From contig CALCGR010000083.1 in assembly GCA_937901025.1 (NCBI GenBank), forward strand, positions 1 through 9,509: DNA of 9,509 nt, in the 5' to 3' direction. This document shows positions 9,409-9,509 of the stretch, piece by piece. This DNA is from an uncultured Bacteroidales bacterium. GTDB taxonomy: Bacteria > Bacteroidota > Bacteroidia > Bacteroidales > Paludibacteraceae. A program made the position numbers and the translations under genes. The notes beneath the pieces were generated by a model. That model worked only from the letters and a program-made list of their open reading frames with translations, was not told the DNA's origin and did not search any database. The number at the start of each line of letters is the position of its first letter. The stretch's first letter is position 1.

Positions 9409-9509
9409 CCGCTCGCGCCGTTGGCGCTATTACGCGGTATTTGCTGCCATCGCAAATGGCCCACGCTTGCCTTTATACCCGGCTAAAGCACGGGTGGCCC
9501 GGACTTCAG
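9409..9509. repeat. GC-rich palindrome cluster, possible extragenic repeat element
   Basis: Three small hairpins follow one another: GCGCC/GGCGC (9415-9427), ATTTGC/GCAAAT (9439-9457) and ACCCG-GC-TAAA-GC-A-CGGGT (9477-9495). The segment is much richer in G+C than the AT-rich DNA at 9283-9408 and has no convincing gene. It resembles an extragenic palindromic repeat, but the window gives no second clear copy and it runs to the edge. Confidence 0.35.

Overview
The window looks like chromosomal DNA from a Bacteroidota bacterium, most likely Bacteroidales. Five promoters fit the Bacteroidota house-keeping sigma consensus (-33 TTTG, about 20 bp, -7 TAnnTTTG). No Shine-Dalgarno sequences are apparent. 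Several products are exported by signal peptides, including a BACON-like domain protein. I cannot name a genus. Nothing marks the window as a mobile element: there is no transposase, integrase, tRNA, rRNA or CRISPR array.

Layout. (1) 1-541, minus: the 5' part of a gene for an exported protein of unknown function, with its own promoter at about 611-641. (2) 713-2603, minus: a two-gene unit transcribed from about 2674-2705. Its first gene encodes a lipoprotein of the choloylglycine hydrolase / linear-amide C-N hydrolase (Ntn) superfamily. Its second encodes a small lipoprotein of unknown function with the same 20-residue signal peptide. A terminator hairpin at 660-697 ends the unit. (3) 2706-2903: an intergenic stretch with a GC-rich, palindrome-rich segment. 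(4) 2904-4718, minus: a 604-residue secreted BACON-like protein. (5) 4719-4877: a divergent promoter region containing a perfect 11-bp inverted repeat that covers both -33 boxes. (6) 4878-7655, plus: uvrA, the excision-repair damage-recognition ATPase, starting at TTG. (7) 7675-9282, minus: an exported 5'-nucleotidase / metallophosphatase, convergent with uvrA; its terminator lies inside the last uvrA codons. (8) 9283-9509: its promoter, then a second palindrome-rich GC segment.

The most unusual feature is uvrA. Both ATPase modules and the second zinc finger look intact. Four inter-domain or surface positions, however, carry arrays of a short purine-rich repeat (AATGAGGAA / GGAAATAGG type) encoding peptides such as RNEEKGM. 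A fifth position, the linker between the two ABC halves, carries an unrelated repeat (AGTTGAAAG type). Three arrays share a cassette that is nearly identical at the DNA level, although they lie in different parts of the gene. All stay in the one reading frame open on that strand. This looks like repeat families entering an essential DNA-repair gene at tolerant sites and being kept as coding sequence. The UvrA insertion-domain region also appears shortened and partly replaced by repeat peptide.

The genes do not form an obvious joint pathway. The surface and secreted proteins are typical Bacteroidales cell-envelope and nutrient-acquisition functions, and uvrA is an independent repair gene.
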